A stretch of DNA of 64,000 bases from Bacteroidales bacterium (GTDB lineage: Bacteria; Bacteroidota; Bacteroidia; Bacteroidales; CAIWKO01). A program made the position numbers and the translations under genes. Each line of letters begins with the position of its first letter. The stretch's first letter is position 1. The DNA lies in contig JALOBU010000004.1 in assembly GCA_023228145.1 (NCBI GenBank), forward strand, positions 1 to 64,000, given 5' to 3'. Under the pieces are notes generated by a model. It worked only from the letters and a program-made list of their open reading frames with translations, searched no databases and was not told the DNA's origin. Below are positions 51,686 to 60,265 of this stretch, piece by piece.

Positions 51686-52030
51686 ATGGAAATACAACAA
51701 ACAGAATACAAGAGAACGGTGCTTCGGCAAAAAATGATACCCTACTCTATTACATGTATGGTTTTCGGAATAGTGTCCATAGCCGTTTTATGTTATTTCG
51801 GCTGGGTAGCCGCTATTGTGGCTCTGGTCCTGCATAAAAAGGCCATGAAAATATACAATGAAAACCCTCCCGATTATAAAGAAAGTTCATTAAAAATGCT
51901 CAAGGCGGGAAAAATATGCGGCATCATCGGGCTTATCGTATCCATAGTTACAACCGTTTTCTACATACTTTATTTTGCTTTTATTTTTTATATTGTTGAG
52001 CGACCTGGTTTAATAAATTTTGATTTTTAG
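51686..52030 (+). CDS. CCC-motif / DUF4190-like membrane protein
   Basis: 114 aa with two or three helices: SITCMVFGIVSIAVLCYFGWVAAIVALVL, then CGIIGLIVSIVTTVFYILYF. The pattern of a small N-terminal polar part, a helix, a KAMKIYNENPxxYKESSLKMLKAGK linker and a second helix fits the CCC-motif family next to DUF2752. No enzymatic role is known. The stop is 2 bp before the nnr start, so the genes are coupled. Confidence 0.75.
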   Translation: MEIQQTEYKRTVLRQKMIPYSITCMVFGIVSIAVLCYFGWVAAIVALVLHKKAMKIYNENPPDYKESSLKMLKAGKICGIIGLIVSIVTTVFYILYFAFIFYIVERPGLINFDF

Positions 52031-52032
52031 CG

Positions 52033-53541
52033 ATGAAAATTCTACCCGTAACCCTTATCCGTGAAGCCGATGTATATACCATAACTCATGAGCCTGTAGT
52101 ATCCCTTGACCTGATGGAACGCGCCGCAGGAAAGTGTTTTTCATGGCTTATTCAACACTACGGAAAAAATAAAAAATTTAAAATTTTCTGTGGCATTGGC
52201 AACAACGGCGGCGATGGACTGGTAATTGCCCGCATGTTGGCAGGAAAAAACATTTACGTTGAAACATACATTGTTCGTTATAGCACAAAATCCTCAGAAG
52301 ATTTTAATATTAATCTTGAGCGCTTAAAAAAAATTAAAAAGTCAATAATTAATGAGATTAATGATACTATCAACCTTCCCGAAATTGACAAAGATGACAT
52401 TGTTGTAGATGCCATTTTTGGTTCAGGTCTTTCGAAGCCTGTTAACGAAGGAATTGCATCTGATGCCATAAAACATATTTCAAAGAGCAGAGCACAAATA
52501 GTTTCCATTGATATGCCATCAGGATTGTTTGGTGAAGATAACAGTTATAATAATGGAAATATTATTTGTGCAACTCACACCTTAAGTTTTCAGTTTCCTA
52601 AACTTGCTTTTCTTTTTTCAGATAATGAAAAATATGTAGGTAATTGGCACATACTTCCTATTGGCCTGCATCCGGATTATATTAATAATGCTAAAGTCAA
52701 CAATTTTTTAATTGAAAAAGACGACTGCCACCAGTTGATAAAACCTCGGAAGACATTTTCACATAAGGGCACATATGGGCATGCTTTACTGGTTTGCGGC
52801 TCATACGGAAAAATGGGAGCTGCTGTTTTGTCTGCCCGTGCCTGCATAAAATCAGGGGCCGGCTTGGTGAGCGCTCATATACCAAAATGCGGATATGAAA
52901 TCATGCAATCGGCAGCCCCGGAAATCATGTGCAGCACCGACACAAGTGAACAAGTTATCTCTGATATCATTGACCTGAAACCATACAATGCTGTTGGTGC
53001 AGGCCCTGGCATCGGCACAGATAAAAAAACGCAGCACGCATTAAAAATACTTATTCAAAACTGCAACTGCCCTATAGTTTTTGATGCCGACGCAATAAAT
53101 ATCCTTGCTGAAAATAAAACATGGCTTTCATTTGTGCCCCAAGGTTCGATATTTACTCCACATCCTAAAGAATTTGAGCGACTGGTTGGGAAAACAAATA
53201 ATGAGAATGAAAGGCAAAAATTACAAATTGATTTTTCAAAAAAATATGGAGTATATCTTGTGCTGAAAGGAGCATACACATGCATCAGCACTCCCGCAGG
53301 CGACTGTTATTTTAATTCTACCGGCAATCCGGGTATGGCAACAGGAGGCAGCGGCGATGTGCTTACCGGAATTATAACCGGTCTGTTAGCACAGGGTTAC
53401 ACTTCATTCGAATCATGTTTAATTGGGGTTTTTGTTCACGGTTTGGCCGGTGATTTTGCCACAAAACGATTTGGCTATGAAGCCACTACAGCTAGTGAGA
53501 TAATTCATTTTCTGGGGAAAGCCTTCTTAAAACTGCGATAA
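52033..53541 (+). CDS. nnr: Bifunctional NAD(P)H-hydrate epimerase / ADP-dependent dehydratase
   Basis: 502 aa, fused form. The N-terminal YjeF_N half (about 1-215) has GNNGGDGLVIAR, the epimerase signature, and DAIFGSGLSKPV. The C-terminal half (about 225-500) is the ribokinase-like dehydratase with VGAGPGIGTD, TPHPKEFERL and GNPGMATGGSGDVLTG, the anion-hole block. The protein repairs hydrated NADH and NADPH. It is the last gene of the DUF2752/CCC/nnr run and cytoplasmic. Full length, no defects. Confidence 0.95.
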   Translation: MKILPVTLIREADVYTITHEPVVSLDLMERAAGKCFSWLIQHYGKNKKFKIFCGIGNNGGDGLVIARMLAGKNIYVETYIVRYSTKSSEDFNINLERLKKIKKSIINEINDTINLPEIDKDDIVVDAIFGSGLSKPVNEGIASDAIKHISKSRAQIVSIDMPSGLFGEDNSYNNGNIICATHTLSFQFPKLAFLFSDNEKYVGNWHILPIGLHPDYINNAKVNNFLIEKDDCHQLIKPRKTFSHKGTYGHALLVCGSYGKMGAAVLSARACIKSGAGLVSAHIPKCGYEIMQSAAPEIMCSTDTSEQVISDIIDLKPYNAVGAGPGIGTDKKTQHALKILIQNCNCPIVFDADAINILAENKTWLSFVPQGSIFTPHPKEFERLVGKTNNENERQKLQIDFSKKYGVYLVLKGAYTCISTPAGDCYFNSTGNPGMATGGSGDVLTGIITGLLAQGYTSFESCLIGVFVHGLAGDFATKRFGYEATTASEIIHFLGKAFLKLR

Positions 53542-53590
53542 CACTATTTGTCAATAATGTATGTCGCATATCACATATTGAACTAATAAA

Positions 53591-54136
53591 TCAGGTTAGT
53601 AAAATTTGGCTTATATCTTTCCTAAGCCGTGGGGTATTTGCTCGCTTTTTCAATTCTTCCGTCAATACAGCTGTATCTCCCCGATAACCTATCGCAGCAA
53701 CAGAAATGACATCATAATCATCTGATATATTGAAACTATCTCTTGCCATTTCAGAGCTGAAACCTCCCATCTGATGTACATAAATTTTATGTTCCATGGC
53801 AGCCATTATAAAACTCATCACTGCCATACCGGTATCATATCGATAAAAAGGGTTTGGTTTTTCATTGTGCGAGAAGTTTTTCCTGGCCAGCACTAACATG
53901 AGTGCCGGAGCAGTTTTTGCCCATTCCATGTTAGCATCAACAAGGCAGTTGAAAAGTTTTTCATATTTTATATTTTCAGTTTTAGGACAGTAAATAAAAC
54001 GCCACGGCTGCTCATTGTATGCCGAAGGCGCCCAACGTGCTGCTTCAAATAAAGGGAACAACAGGTTTTCTTCAATACCTTTATTTGAAAATATTATAGG
54101 GCTGTAACGCTGTTTAATCAAATCAAATGTATTCAT
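53591..54136 (-). CDS. Nitroreductase family protein
   Basis: 181 aa, FMN-dependent nitroreductase fold. ARWAPSAYNEQPWRFIY is the FMN-binding block (APSAxNxQPW), and VAAIGYRGD the C-terminal phosphate-binding block. Members reduce nitro compounds, quinones or enoates with NAD(P)H, and some remove iodine or make dimethylbenzimidazole. Substrate not clear. On the minus strand, 11 bp behind the orphan zinc-ribbon gene; likely cotranscribed. Confidence 0.92.
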   Translation of the reverse strand: MNTFDLIKQRYSPIIFSNKGIEENLLFPLFEAARWAPSAYNEQPWRFIYCPKTENIKYEKLFNCLVDANMEWAKTAPALMLVLARKNFSHNEKPNPFYRYDTGMAVMSFIMAAMEHKIYVHQMGGFSSEMARDSFNISDDYDVISVAAIGYRGDTAVLTEELKKRANTPRLRKDISQILLT

Positions 54137-54147
54137 AAATATTAAAA

Positions 54148-54543
54148 TTAAATTTCTATTATGCTATCATGAACTTTAAACCATTCAATAGTTTTCTTTC
54201 GGAATTTCCAGCATGTCATTTTTCTGATGCACTCATCCTTTGCAATCTTGTATGCTGAGATATTCGGGTTACAACATATGGAATACATTATTTTAAATGC
54301 TTCAGTTATCGGCAAACGACAGTTATGGAACACAGTATGCGCTGTTGCAGATTCATCATGTTTGCATCGTGTGCAACGTCTTGAATATGGTTTTTTACCT
54401 TCACAGTAATTGTCATTTCCGCATTTGCGGCATCTGTAACCGTCTTTCCACTTTTCATCTGTTAAAAATCTAAGGCAATTTTCTTTCGAAGAATAAATAT
54501 TTTCAAATTTATCAGGTAGTATTCCTTTAAACACCCTTTTCAT
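54148..54543 (-). CDS. Orphan IS1595-type transposase zinc-ribbon protein
   Basis: 131 aa. The four Cys of a zinc ribbon (C38, C41 in YRCRKCGND; C57, C60 in RRCTRCKHD), followed by SATAHTVFHNCRLPITEAFKIMY, match the N-terminal region of IS1595-family transposases. The DDE catalytic domain that should follow is absent: the protein ends at HDSIIEI and the next gene is a nitroreductase. No terminal inverted repeats were noticed. It has a TATTTTTG box. Either a relic of a transposase or a recruited DNA-binding protein; the intact frame and promoter favour the second. Confidence 0.8.
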   Translation of the reverse strand: MKRVFKGILPDKFENIYSSKENCLRFLTDEKWKDGYRCRKCGNDNYCEGKKPYSRRCTRCKHDESATAHTVFHNCRLPITEAFKIMYSICCNPNISAYKIAKDECIRKMTCWKFRKKTIEWFKVHDSIIEI

Positions 54544-54555
54544 TGAATTTTTTTA

Positions 54556-54563
54556 CAAAAATA
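54556..54563 (-). promoter_or_regulatory. Candidate -7 box of the orphan zinc-ribbon gene
   Basis: TATTTTTG on the minus strand, 12 bp before the ATG; divergent to the thioredoxin promoter at 54605. Confidence 0.5.
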
Positions 54564-54604
54564 TAAAAAAAGTGATACTAAAGCGATATTATTAAAATTT
54601 TATT

Positions 54605-54612
54605 TATCTTTG
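54605..54612 (+). promoter_or_regulatory. Candidate -7 box of the thioredoxin lipoprotein gene
   Basis: TATCTTTG fits TAnnTTTG, 13 bp before the ATG at 54626. Confidence 0.55.
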
Positions 54613-54625
54613 CAAAAATTTTTTT

Positions 54626-55126
54626 ATGAAAAAAGTATTCATCATTATATTATCTGCATGTGTATTTTTATCATGCGGCAATAGTTCAAACCAAGGTCAG
54701 ACAATACCTGAAGATATTAAAGTAACTGAAAAAGAACCTGTAAAAAATGAAATTACCGATGTTCCGGTTTCGTCACCAATTTCAATTAATGAAAATGAAT
54801 TCAAACAGAAAATTCATGATTTCACTAAAAAAGATTGGAAATACCTTGGCGATAAGCCCTGCCTTGTTGATTTTTATGCTGACTGGTGCGCTCCCTGCCG
54901 CCGCCTTTCCCCTATACTCGAACAAATTGCATCTGAGTATGCAGGGAAATTATACATTTATAAAATAAATACTGATAAAAACAAGTCCGTTTCATCATAC
55001 TTTGGTATCAGTAGCATACCAGCGGTGATGCTTTGTCCTATGATGAATCAGCCTCAGATGATGGTGGGGCTGTACCCTAAAGAAGAATATATCAAAGCTA
55101 TTGCTCAGGTATTGGGAATCCAATAA
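54626..55126 (+). CDS. Thioredoxin-fold lipoprotein
   Basis: 166 aa. Lipobox VFLSC puts the lipid at C17. A flexible region (about 20-60) leads to a thioredoxin domain with VDFYADWCAPCRRL (C88, C91) and a cis-Pro in SSIPAVML. Its last third (PQMMVGLYPKEEYIKAI) is clearly related to the next gene, so the pair arose by duplication, one copy anchored in the envelope and one cytoplasmic. The WCAPC centre suggests a reducing or disulfide-exchange role in the periplasm; electron donor not seen. Confidence 0.92.
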   Translation: MKKVFIIILSACVFLSCGNSSNQGQTIPEDIKVTEKEPVKNEITDVPVSSPISINENEFKQKIHDFTKKDWKYLGDKPCLVDFYADWCAPCRRLSPILEQIASEYAGKLYIYKINTDKNKSVSSYFGISSIPAVMLCPMMNQPQMMVGLYPKEEYIKAIAQVLGIQ

Positions 55127-55222
55127 GATGAATTATTTATTACCGGCTAAGATAAGGACTCATGGCCAGAAGTTATTGGCAAACAGTAATTCTGTATAAA
55201 TAAAAAAATAAAATAATATCAC

Positions 55223-55582
55223 GTGAAAAATTTAACAAAAGAAACATTTAAAGAAAAAGTTTTCAATTTTGAAACCGAAAAAGAATGGAAATTCAATGGT
55301 TCTCTACCCTGTATCATTGATTTTTATGCCGATTGGTGCGGGCCATGTAAAATGGTAGCTCCTGTTCTTGAGGAATTATCTAAAGAGTACACTGGAAAAG
55401 TTGATATCTATAAAGTTGATACAGAGGCTGAACAAGAACTCGCATCTGTTTTCGGAATACAGAGCATCCCCAGCATTTTGTTTTGTCCTAAAGATGGCCA
55501 GCCGCAAATGATGATGGGGACCATGCCCAAACAAAGTTTCGTTCAGGCTATTAATGAAGTGCTTCTGAATAAGCAAAACTAG
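55223..55582 (+). CDS. Thioredoxin
   Basis: 119 aa starting with GTG at 55223; no in-frame ATG lies near a plausible start. The active site is WCGPC (C39, C42), with cis-Pro in SIPSILF. Length and lack of signal fit a cytoplasmic thioredoxin. PKDGQPQMMMGTMPKQSF matches the upstream lipoprotein. A dithiol reductant for cytoplasmic proteins, perhaps also passing electrons to the envelope homologue, but that would need a membrane transfer protein not seen here. Confidence 0.93.
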   Translation: MKNLTKETFKEKVFNFETEKEWKFNGSLPCIIDFYADWCGPCKMVAPVLEELSKEYTGKVDIYKVDTEAEQELASVFGIQSIPSILFCPKDGQPQMMMGTMPKQSFVQAINEVLLNKQN

Positions 55583-55662
55583 ATGCAATATTTCATACTT
55601 AATTATTAAGGAGAAAAAAGGTATAAGTTTTTTATTCCCCTGATCTGCTTTTTAAATTGTTT

Positions 55663-56316
55663 TTATACTTGTATCAAACCGTCTTTAATTAACATGATAC
55701 GGTCTGACATGGCAGCAAACTCTGTATTGTGGGTAACAATGATAAAAGTCTGGTTGAACTTTTCTCTTAGGTTAAAAAACAAATTATGAAGTTCTTTTGC
55801 ATTTGCCGAATCCAGGTTTCCTGAAGGTTCGTCGGCAAGTATCACGTCGGGACTGTTTATTAATGCACGGGCAACTGCTACACGTTGTTGTTCGCCACCC
55901 GACATCTGCGAGGGTTTATGCAACAGTCGGCCGCCCATTCCTAAAAAATCAAGAATATCTTTTGCTTTTCGCTCTGCATCTTTTTTTGAAACCTTTGCAA
56001 TATATGCCGGTATGCAAACATTTTCCAAAGCCGTGAACTCTGGGAGTAAGTGGTGAAATTGAAAAACAAATCCAATATGGCGGTTGCGAAAAACAGATAA
56101 TTTTTTTTCACTCATAGAAGACGTATTCATCCTGTTAATTTCCAAAGTTCCTGAGTCGGGGTTATCCAGTGTGCCGATGATGTGTAACAGTGTGGTTTTT
56201 CCAGCGCCTGAAGCCCCTGCAATAGCTACAATCTCACCTTTAGAGATAACCATGTTAATACCTTTTAAAACCTTTAATGACCCGTAGCTTTTACAAATAT
56301 TAATAACTTTTATCAT
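55663..56316 (-). CDS. lolD: LolD-type ABC transporter ATP-binding protein
   Basis: 217 aa. Walker A GASGAGKT (34-41), signature MSGGEQQR, Walker B VILADEPSGNLD, and Q-loop VFQFHHLLPEFTALENV typical of LolD/MacB enzymes. LolD powers release of lipoproteins from the inner membrane with LolC/E-type permeases, which are not adjacent here. The many lipoproteins in this window fit such a role, but FtsE-like or macrolide exporters share the motifs. Its start region overlaps the DUF5916 gene end by 17 bp. Confidence 0.9.
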   Translation of the reverse strand: MIKVINICKSYGSLKVLKGINMVISKGEIVAIAGASGAGKTTLLHIIGTLDNPDSGTLEINRMNTSSMSEKKLSVFRNRHIGFVFQFHHLLPEFTALENVCIPAYIAKVSKKDAERKAKDILDFLGMGGRLLHKPSQMSGGEQQRVAVARALINSPDVILADEPSGNLDSANAKELHNLFFNLREKFNQTFIIVTHNTEFAAMSDRIMLIKDGLIQV

Positions 56317-58777
56317 GATGGTTTTTTTTCTTTTTAATAAATCTTTTCACTTGTTGATAATCGAGATAATAAAGAACCTTAACAGAAAGCGAATTTAACT
56401 GTTTTTCGTAAAATATTTTTCTGAAGTTTCTGAAATATGATGGAACAATAATCTGGCTGTCTTTAGCAATATTATTCTTATATGTGATGTGCAGGCTGCT
56501 GCCCGGAGCAAACTCCCAGTAAAACATCAGGTCAATGTTGAAAGCATTGAAATTAAAATTATATTGCTTGTCTAGTGGCAATAATGGATCCGTTATCAAT
56601 ATGCCGTCATTATCCAATTTATAATGTTGGTCGTACATTCCTTTTGCCCAGTAATGCCTCAACTGCAAACTCAGAGAGAGGTCTTTCTTAAAAACATAAC
56701 GAGCATTCAACTGATTTTCGACAGTAATTATATCCCTTTTGCCCATGATGATATTTCCTATGTCATCATTGTAAACAAATCCAATATCATTATAGTTTCC
56801 CTCATATTTACAGCTTATGTCAAAAGCAAAATTATCTGTAGGCACAATGATGGGGTTCAGTGTTATACCATAATAAATTCCATCTCCGTTTATTTCCTGC
56901 CAGTAATCCAGTGTGATGTCAATGGCAAAAGTTTTACGATAGTCCGTTGAAAAAAAAGCATTTGCAAGAAACCAGCGATCCATCACAAAAAACCTTCCTG
57001 GAGTCCTGGTTTCGTGAAAGTTATTTACAAATAGTGGACTAAGAGTAAAAGTACCCGTAATACTGAGGTATTTTTTTGTCGTCAAAAAGCCTGTATATTC
57101 TATTTGAAATTCTTCAACTCTTTTAGCAAGAAAATTTTCGGTATGATAAATATTCAAAGTATTATAAAAATGACGTAGTCTCCAGAAAGGCTCATAAATA
57201 TTGTATTTAAAAGTAGCTCCCGTGGTAGTTATGTTGTTTTGAAGCACCAGGCCCATATCGTTGGCATCATAGGTATGGTTCATCTCGTTGCGGTAAACTG
57301 AGAACTGAAAGCGTCCGCTAATCTTATTAAAAGAAACATCATATTTATATCCCAGATTATTTTTATAATTAAGGTTTTCGGAACTATCAACATAAAACTT
57401 CTGGCTGAGTGCAGCGGAAGCTGCAATTTGGAATATATTTTTTCTGTCGTTTAAGTTAAAGCCCAGAAGCGAAACATTAGCATCATCATATTTTCTGCTT
57501 CTGATGACATTGGTATTCACAAAATAAATTTTTGAATTGTTCTTTAAAATCTGGTCGAACACAAAAATGTTATAATTGGTTAACGGCTCGGTAAGTATTT
57601 TCCGCTTATTTCCCAAAGAATCTTTTACTGTTGCATAAGTGTTATTGGTTATGGCATTAAACACCCCAATGGCTGTCCCGTTTTTGTTACGCCCTGAAAT
57701 TTTTATGGCATTCAGCAGTTTTGCCTGTCCGGGATTTTTATATATAAACTCATCATCCTGCAAAGAGTCTTCCACAGAATAATGTCCCTGCGGCTCCCGG
57801 CCAATGCGCCGGGTATAAAACAGATCGCCAAGCGTAAACAAGTCAATGGCTTCGGTAAAAAAGGGGCGGTGTTCTTCATACACCGTTTCGAAAGCAGAGA
57901 TATTTTTTACCTGATAATCCGATTGCACCTGGCTGAAATCGGGCAGCAGCGTCACATCTATAGTAAAACACTCACTGATGCCATATTTTAAATCAAGCCC
58001 ACCGGAAAAAGAATAGGAAAAATTATTTTGTCCTTTGATATTATATGGGTAATGGTCTGCGTACAGTGAAATGAAAGGTGTTATTGATAATCTTAGCGGT
58101 GCTTTCACCCCAGTAATGCCGCGAAGTTTTCCCCACTGAAGCAAACAATTGCCTGAACTTTTCACTTCCAGAGCCCATTTATCCATCTCTCTATGGCGGC
58201 GAATACCCCTGAATATCTGCAAACCCCAAACTTGATCATCGAGCTTGGGAAAACGTAAAGCAGAATAATTTATCTTCATCTCACACGCCCACCCCCAATC
58301 GTGAATTTTTACTGCACTATGCCATACACCGCTATATGTTTCGTCGTTTTTCCGGTAATCAAGTTGCACCCCCGATGCCCAGACCATGAAAGTATAAGCA
58401 TCCGTCTGCATATTGTAGGTATCGAATTCCACACCGAATTTATCGGCATTCAGGTCATCATCGTCGCGGTTCCCAAGTTCTTTTAATATGCTATCGGGGG
58501 CCGTATCGTACATCCTGGCAGCAATATATACAGCTTCATCATCATAAGCAATTCTTACAACAGTTTTTTGGGAAGCAGCTATGTTATAAATAGGTTCATA
58601 CTGGTAGAAATCACCCACGGAATCACACAATGCCCAGCAGGTATCTGTCAGCAAACCGTCAATTTTAGGAGGTTGGCTAATACGAGTTGCAAATGCAGTT
58701 TTTTGCTGCGAAAAAAGTTCAACAGGTATGCATATCAAGACAAATATGATTAACAGAATATGCAAACATTTTTTCAT
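56300..58777 (-). CDS. DUF5916 protein with CBM9-like N-terminal domain
   Basis: 825 aa from the ATG at 58777; a GTG at 58783 is rejected because a TATTTTTG box covers it. Signal peptide MKKCLHILLIIFVLICIPVELFSQ. Residues about 30-200 are a carbohydrate-binding family-9-like domain (PPKIDGLLTDTCWALCDSV, then DDEAVYIAARMYD), followed by the DUF5916 region to the C-terminus, which consists of alternating beta-strands like an outer-membrane barrel. Such proteins sit in the outer membrane of Bacteroidota; ligand unknown, possibly glycan. It overlaps lolD. Confidence 0.88.
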   Translation of the reverse strand: MKKCLHILLIIFVLICIPVELFSQQKTAFATRISQPPKIDGLLTDTCWALCDSVGDFYQYEPIYNIAASQKTVVRIAYDDEAVYIAARMYDTAPDSILKELGNRDDDDLNADKFGVEFDTYNMQTDAYTFMVWASGVQLDYRKNDETYSGVWHSAVKIHDWGWACEMKINYSALRFPKLDDQVWGLQIFRGIRRHREMDKWALEVKSSGNCLLQWGKLRGITGVKAPLRLSITPFISLYADHYPYNIKGQNNFSYSFSGGLDLKYGISECFTIDVTLLPDFSQVQSDYQVKNISAFETVYEEHRPFFTEAIDLFTLGDLFYTRRIGREPQGHYSVEDSLQDDEFIYKNPGQAKLLNAIKISGRNKNGTAIGVFNAITNNTYATVKDSLGNKRKILTEPLTNYNIFVFDQILKNNSKIYFVNTNVIRSRKYDDANVSLLGFNLNDRKNIFQIAASAALSQKFYVDSSENLNYKNNLGYKYDVSFNKISGRFQFSVYRNEMNHTYDANDMGLVLQNNITTTGATFKYNIYEPFWRLRHFYNTLNIYHTENFLAKRVEEFQIEYTGFLTTKKYLSITGTFTLSPLFVNNFHETRTPGRFFVMDRWFLANAFFSTDYRKTFAIDITLDYWQEINGDGIYYGITLNPIIVPTDNFAFDISCKYEGNYNDIGFVYNDDIGNIIMGKRDIITVENQLNARYVFKKDLSLSLQLRHYWAKGMYDQHYKLDNDGILITDPLLPLDKQYNFNFNAFNIDLMFYWEFAPGSSLHITYKNNIAKDSQIIVPSYFRNFRKIFYEKQLNSLSVKVLYYLDYQQVKRFIKKKKNHHDKSY

Positions 58778-58782
58778 CAACA

Positions 58783-58790
58783 CAAAAATA
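58783..58790 (-). promoter_or_regulatory. Candidate -7 box of the DUF5916 gene
   Basis: TATTTTTG on the minus strand, 5 bp before the ATG at 58777, so a leaderless or near-leaderless transcript. Confidence 0.4.
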
Positions 58791-58867
58791 ATGTTTTACT
58801 TTTAACATTTTCAGATAATATTCATATGCAATATTTATCAGGTGCAGAGTTAAATTGGTTTTTTTTA

Positions 58868-58875
58868 TAATTTTG
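58868..58875 (+). promoter_or_regulatory. Candidate -7 box of sucC
   Basis: TAATTTTG fits TAnnTTTG, 20 bp before the ATG. A -33 element at normal spacing was not seen. Confidence 0.5.
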
Positions 58876-58895
58876 ACTGTATAAATACTTTAGAA

Positions 58896-60089
58896 ATGAA
58901 TCTACACGAATATCAGGCTAAAGAATTATTAAAAAAATACAACGTGAAAGTCCCGGAGGGTTTGGTTGCCAACTCACCGGAAGAAGCCAAGAATGTTGCA
59001 AAACTTATCTATACCAAAACAGGCTCCGAAAAATTTGCTGTAAAAGCGCAAATACATGCCGGAGGCCGTGGCAAAGGAGGGGGCGTAAAAATTGCTTCAA
59101 ATTTTACGGAAGTTTATGATTATACAACACAGATTATAGGAATGCAGCTTATAACACCTCAAACCAAAGCTGAAGGGAAAAAAGTCAACAAAGTACTGAT
59201 TGAACAAAATATTTATTATCCAGGGCCAGGCCAGATACAGGAATTCTATGTCAGCATTTTACTGAACCGGCAAAGCGGAAGAAATATTGTGATGTATTCA
59301 CCACGGGGTGGTATGGATATTGAAAAGGTTGCTGAGGAAACACCTGATCAAATCTTCATAGAAGAGATACATCCTTCTTTGGGCATACAATCTTTCCAAT
59401 GCCGTAGAATTGCTTTTAATCTTGGATTATCGGGGGAAGCTTACAAAAACATGTTACCGTTCATTAAATGCCTTTACAATGCCTATATAGGTTATGATCT
59501 TTCCTTATTAGAAATCAACCCTGTTATAAAAGCTTCCGACGACAAAATATTTGCCGCCGATGCCAAAATGGTTGCAGATAATAATGCACTATTTCGTCAT
59601 TGTGTCATTGCAAATATGCGCGACTTCACCGAAGAAAACCCAACCGAAGTAGAAGCAGGAAAATATGGGTTGAATTTCATCAAACTTGATGGTAATGTAG
59701 GCTGCATGGTAAATGGTGCCGGGCTAGCCATGGCTACTATGGATATCATTAAACTCTCGGGCGGCTCTCCTGCCAATTTTCTTGATGTAGGAGGTTCTGC
59801 CGATGCCCGGCGAGTTGAAGAAGCTTTCCGTATCATACTTTCCGACACTAATGTCAAGGCCATTCTCGTCAACATCTTTGGAGGTATCGTCAGGTGCGAC
59901 CGCGTAGCCAATGGCATAGTGGATGCCTATAAAAGTATTGGTGAAATAAAAGTGCCTATCATTGTGCGGCTGCAAGGCACCAACGCTAAAGAAGCCAAAG
60001 ACATCATCGACAAATCAGGACTGAAAGTGTTTTCAGCCATACAACTACAGGAAGCAGCTGATTTGGTAAATAAGGTGTTGAAGAATTAA
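58896..60089 (+). CDS. sucC: Succinate-CoA ligase (ADP-forming) subunit beta
   Basis: 397 aa, full length. The N-terminal ATP-grasp domain begins MNLHEYQAKELL, with KAQIHAGGRGKGGGVK binding nucleotide and LEINPV for metal. The C-terminal CoA-ligase domain has DVGGSAD and ILVNIFGGIVRCD. Catalyses succinyl-CoA plus ADP plus Pi to succinate, ATP and CoA with SucD, in the citric acid cycle or propionate/succinate fermentation. The alpha subunit gene, usually directly downstream, is absent here: the next gene is on the other strand, so sucD must be elsewhere. Confidence 0.95.
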   Translation: MNLHEYQAKELLKKYNVKVPEGLVANSPEEAKNVAKLIYTKTGSEKFAVKAQIHAGGRGKGGGVKIASNFTEVYDYTTQIIGMQLITPQTKAEGKKVNKVLIEQNIYYPGPGQIQEFYVSILLNRQSGRNIVMYSPRGGMDIEKVAEETPDQIFIEEIHPSLGIQSFQCRRIAFNLGLSGEAYKNMLPFIKCLYNAYIGYDLSLLEINPVIKASDDKIFAADAKMVADNNALFRHCVIANMRDFTEENPTEVEAGKYGLNFIKLDGNVGCMVNGAGLAMATMDIIKLSGGSPANFLDVGGSADARRVEEAFRIILSDTNVKAILVNIFGGIVRCDRVANGIVDAYKSIGEIKVPIIVRLQGTNAKEAKDIIDKSGLKVFSAIQLQEAADLVNKVLKN

Positions 60090-60119
60090 GCCTTAGTCTT
60101 TTGTTATCGAATTTTTTAT

Positions 60120-60237
60120 TCGACTGCGCTGCAGTCGATGTGACTTGCAATAATCTTATGCTTCTCTTCTGACTCCGTAGGAGTCAAATATTTATAAAAA
60201 CACTGAACCAGAATACTTACGACTCCTTCAGGAGTCG
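60120..60237. repeat. Hairpin cluster: CGACTGC palindrome and two GACTCC hairpins
   Basis: CGACTGC-GCT-GCAGTCG at 60121-60137, GACTCC-GTA-GGAGTC at 60171-60185, and CGACTCC-TTCA-GGAGTCG at 60220-60237, between the convergent sucC and dehydratase genes. The GACTCC stems are copies of those at 47189 and 47241 and may end transcription from both sides. Confidence 0.75.
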
Positions 60238-60265
60238 AACATATACCTTAAGCATAAAAAAGATT

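Noticed and set aside
54148..54543. Complete IS1595 insertion sequence
   Set aside because: No DDE catalytic domain and no terminal inverted repeats or target duplications noticed.
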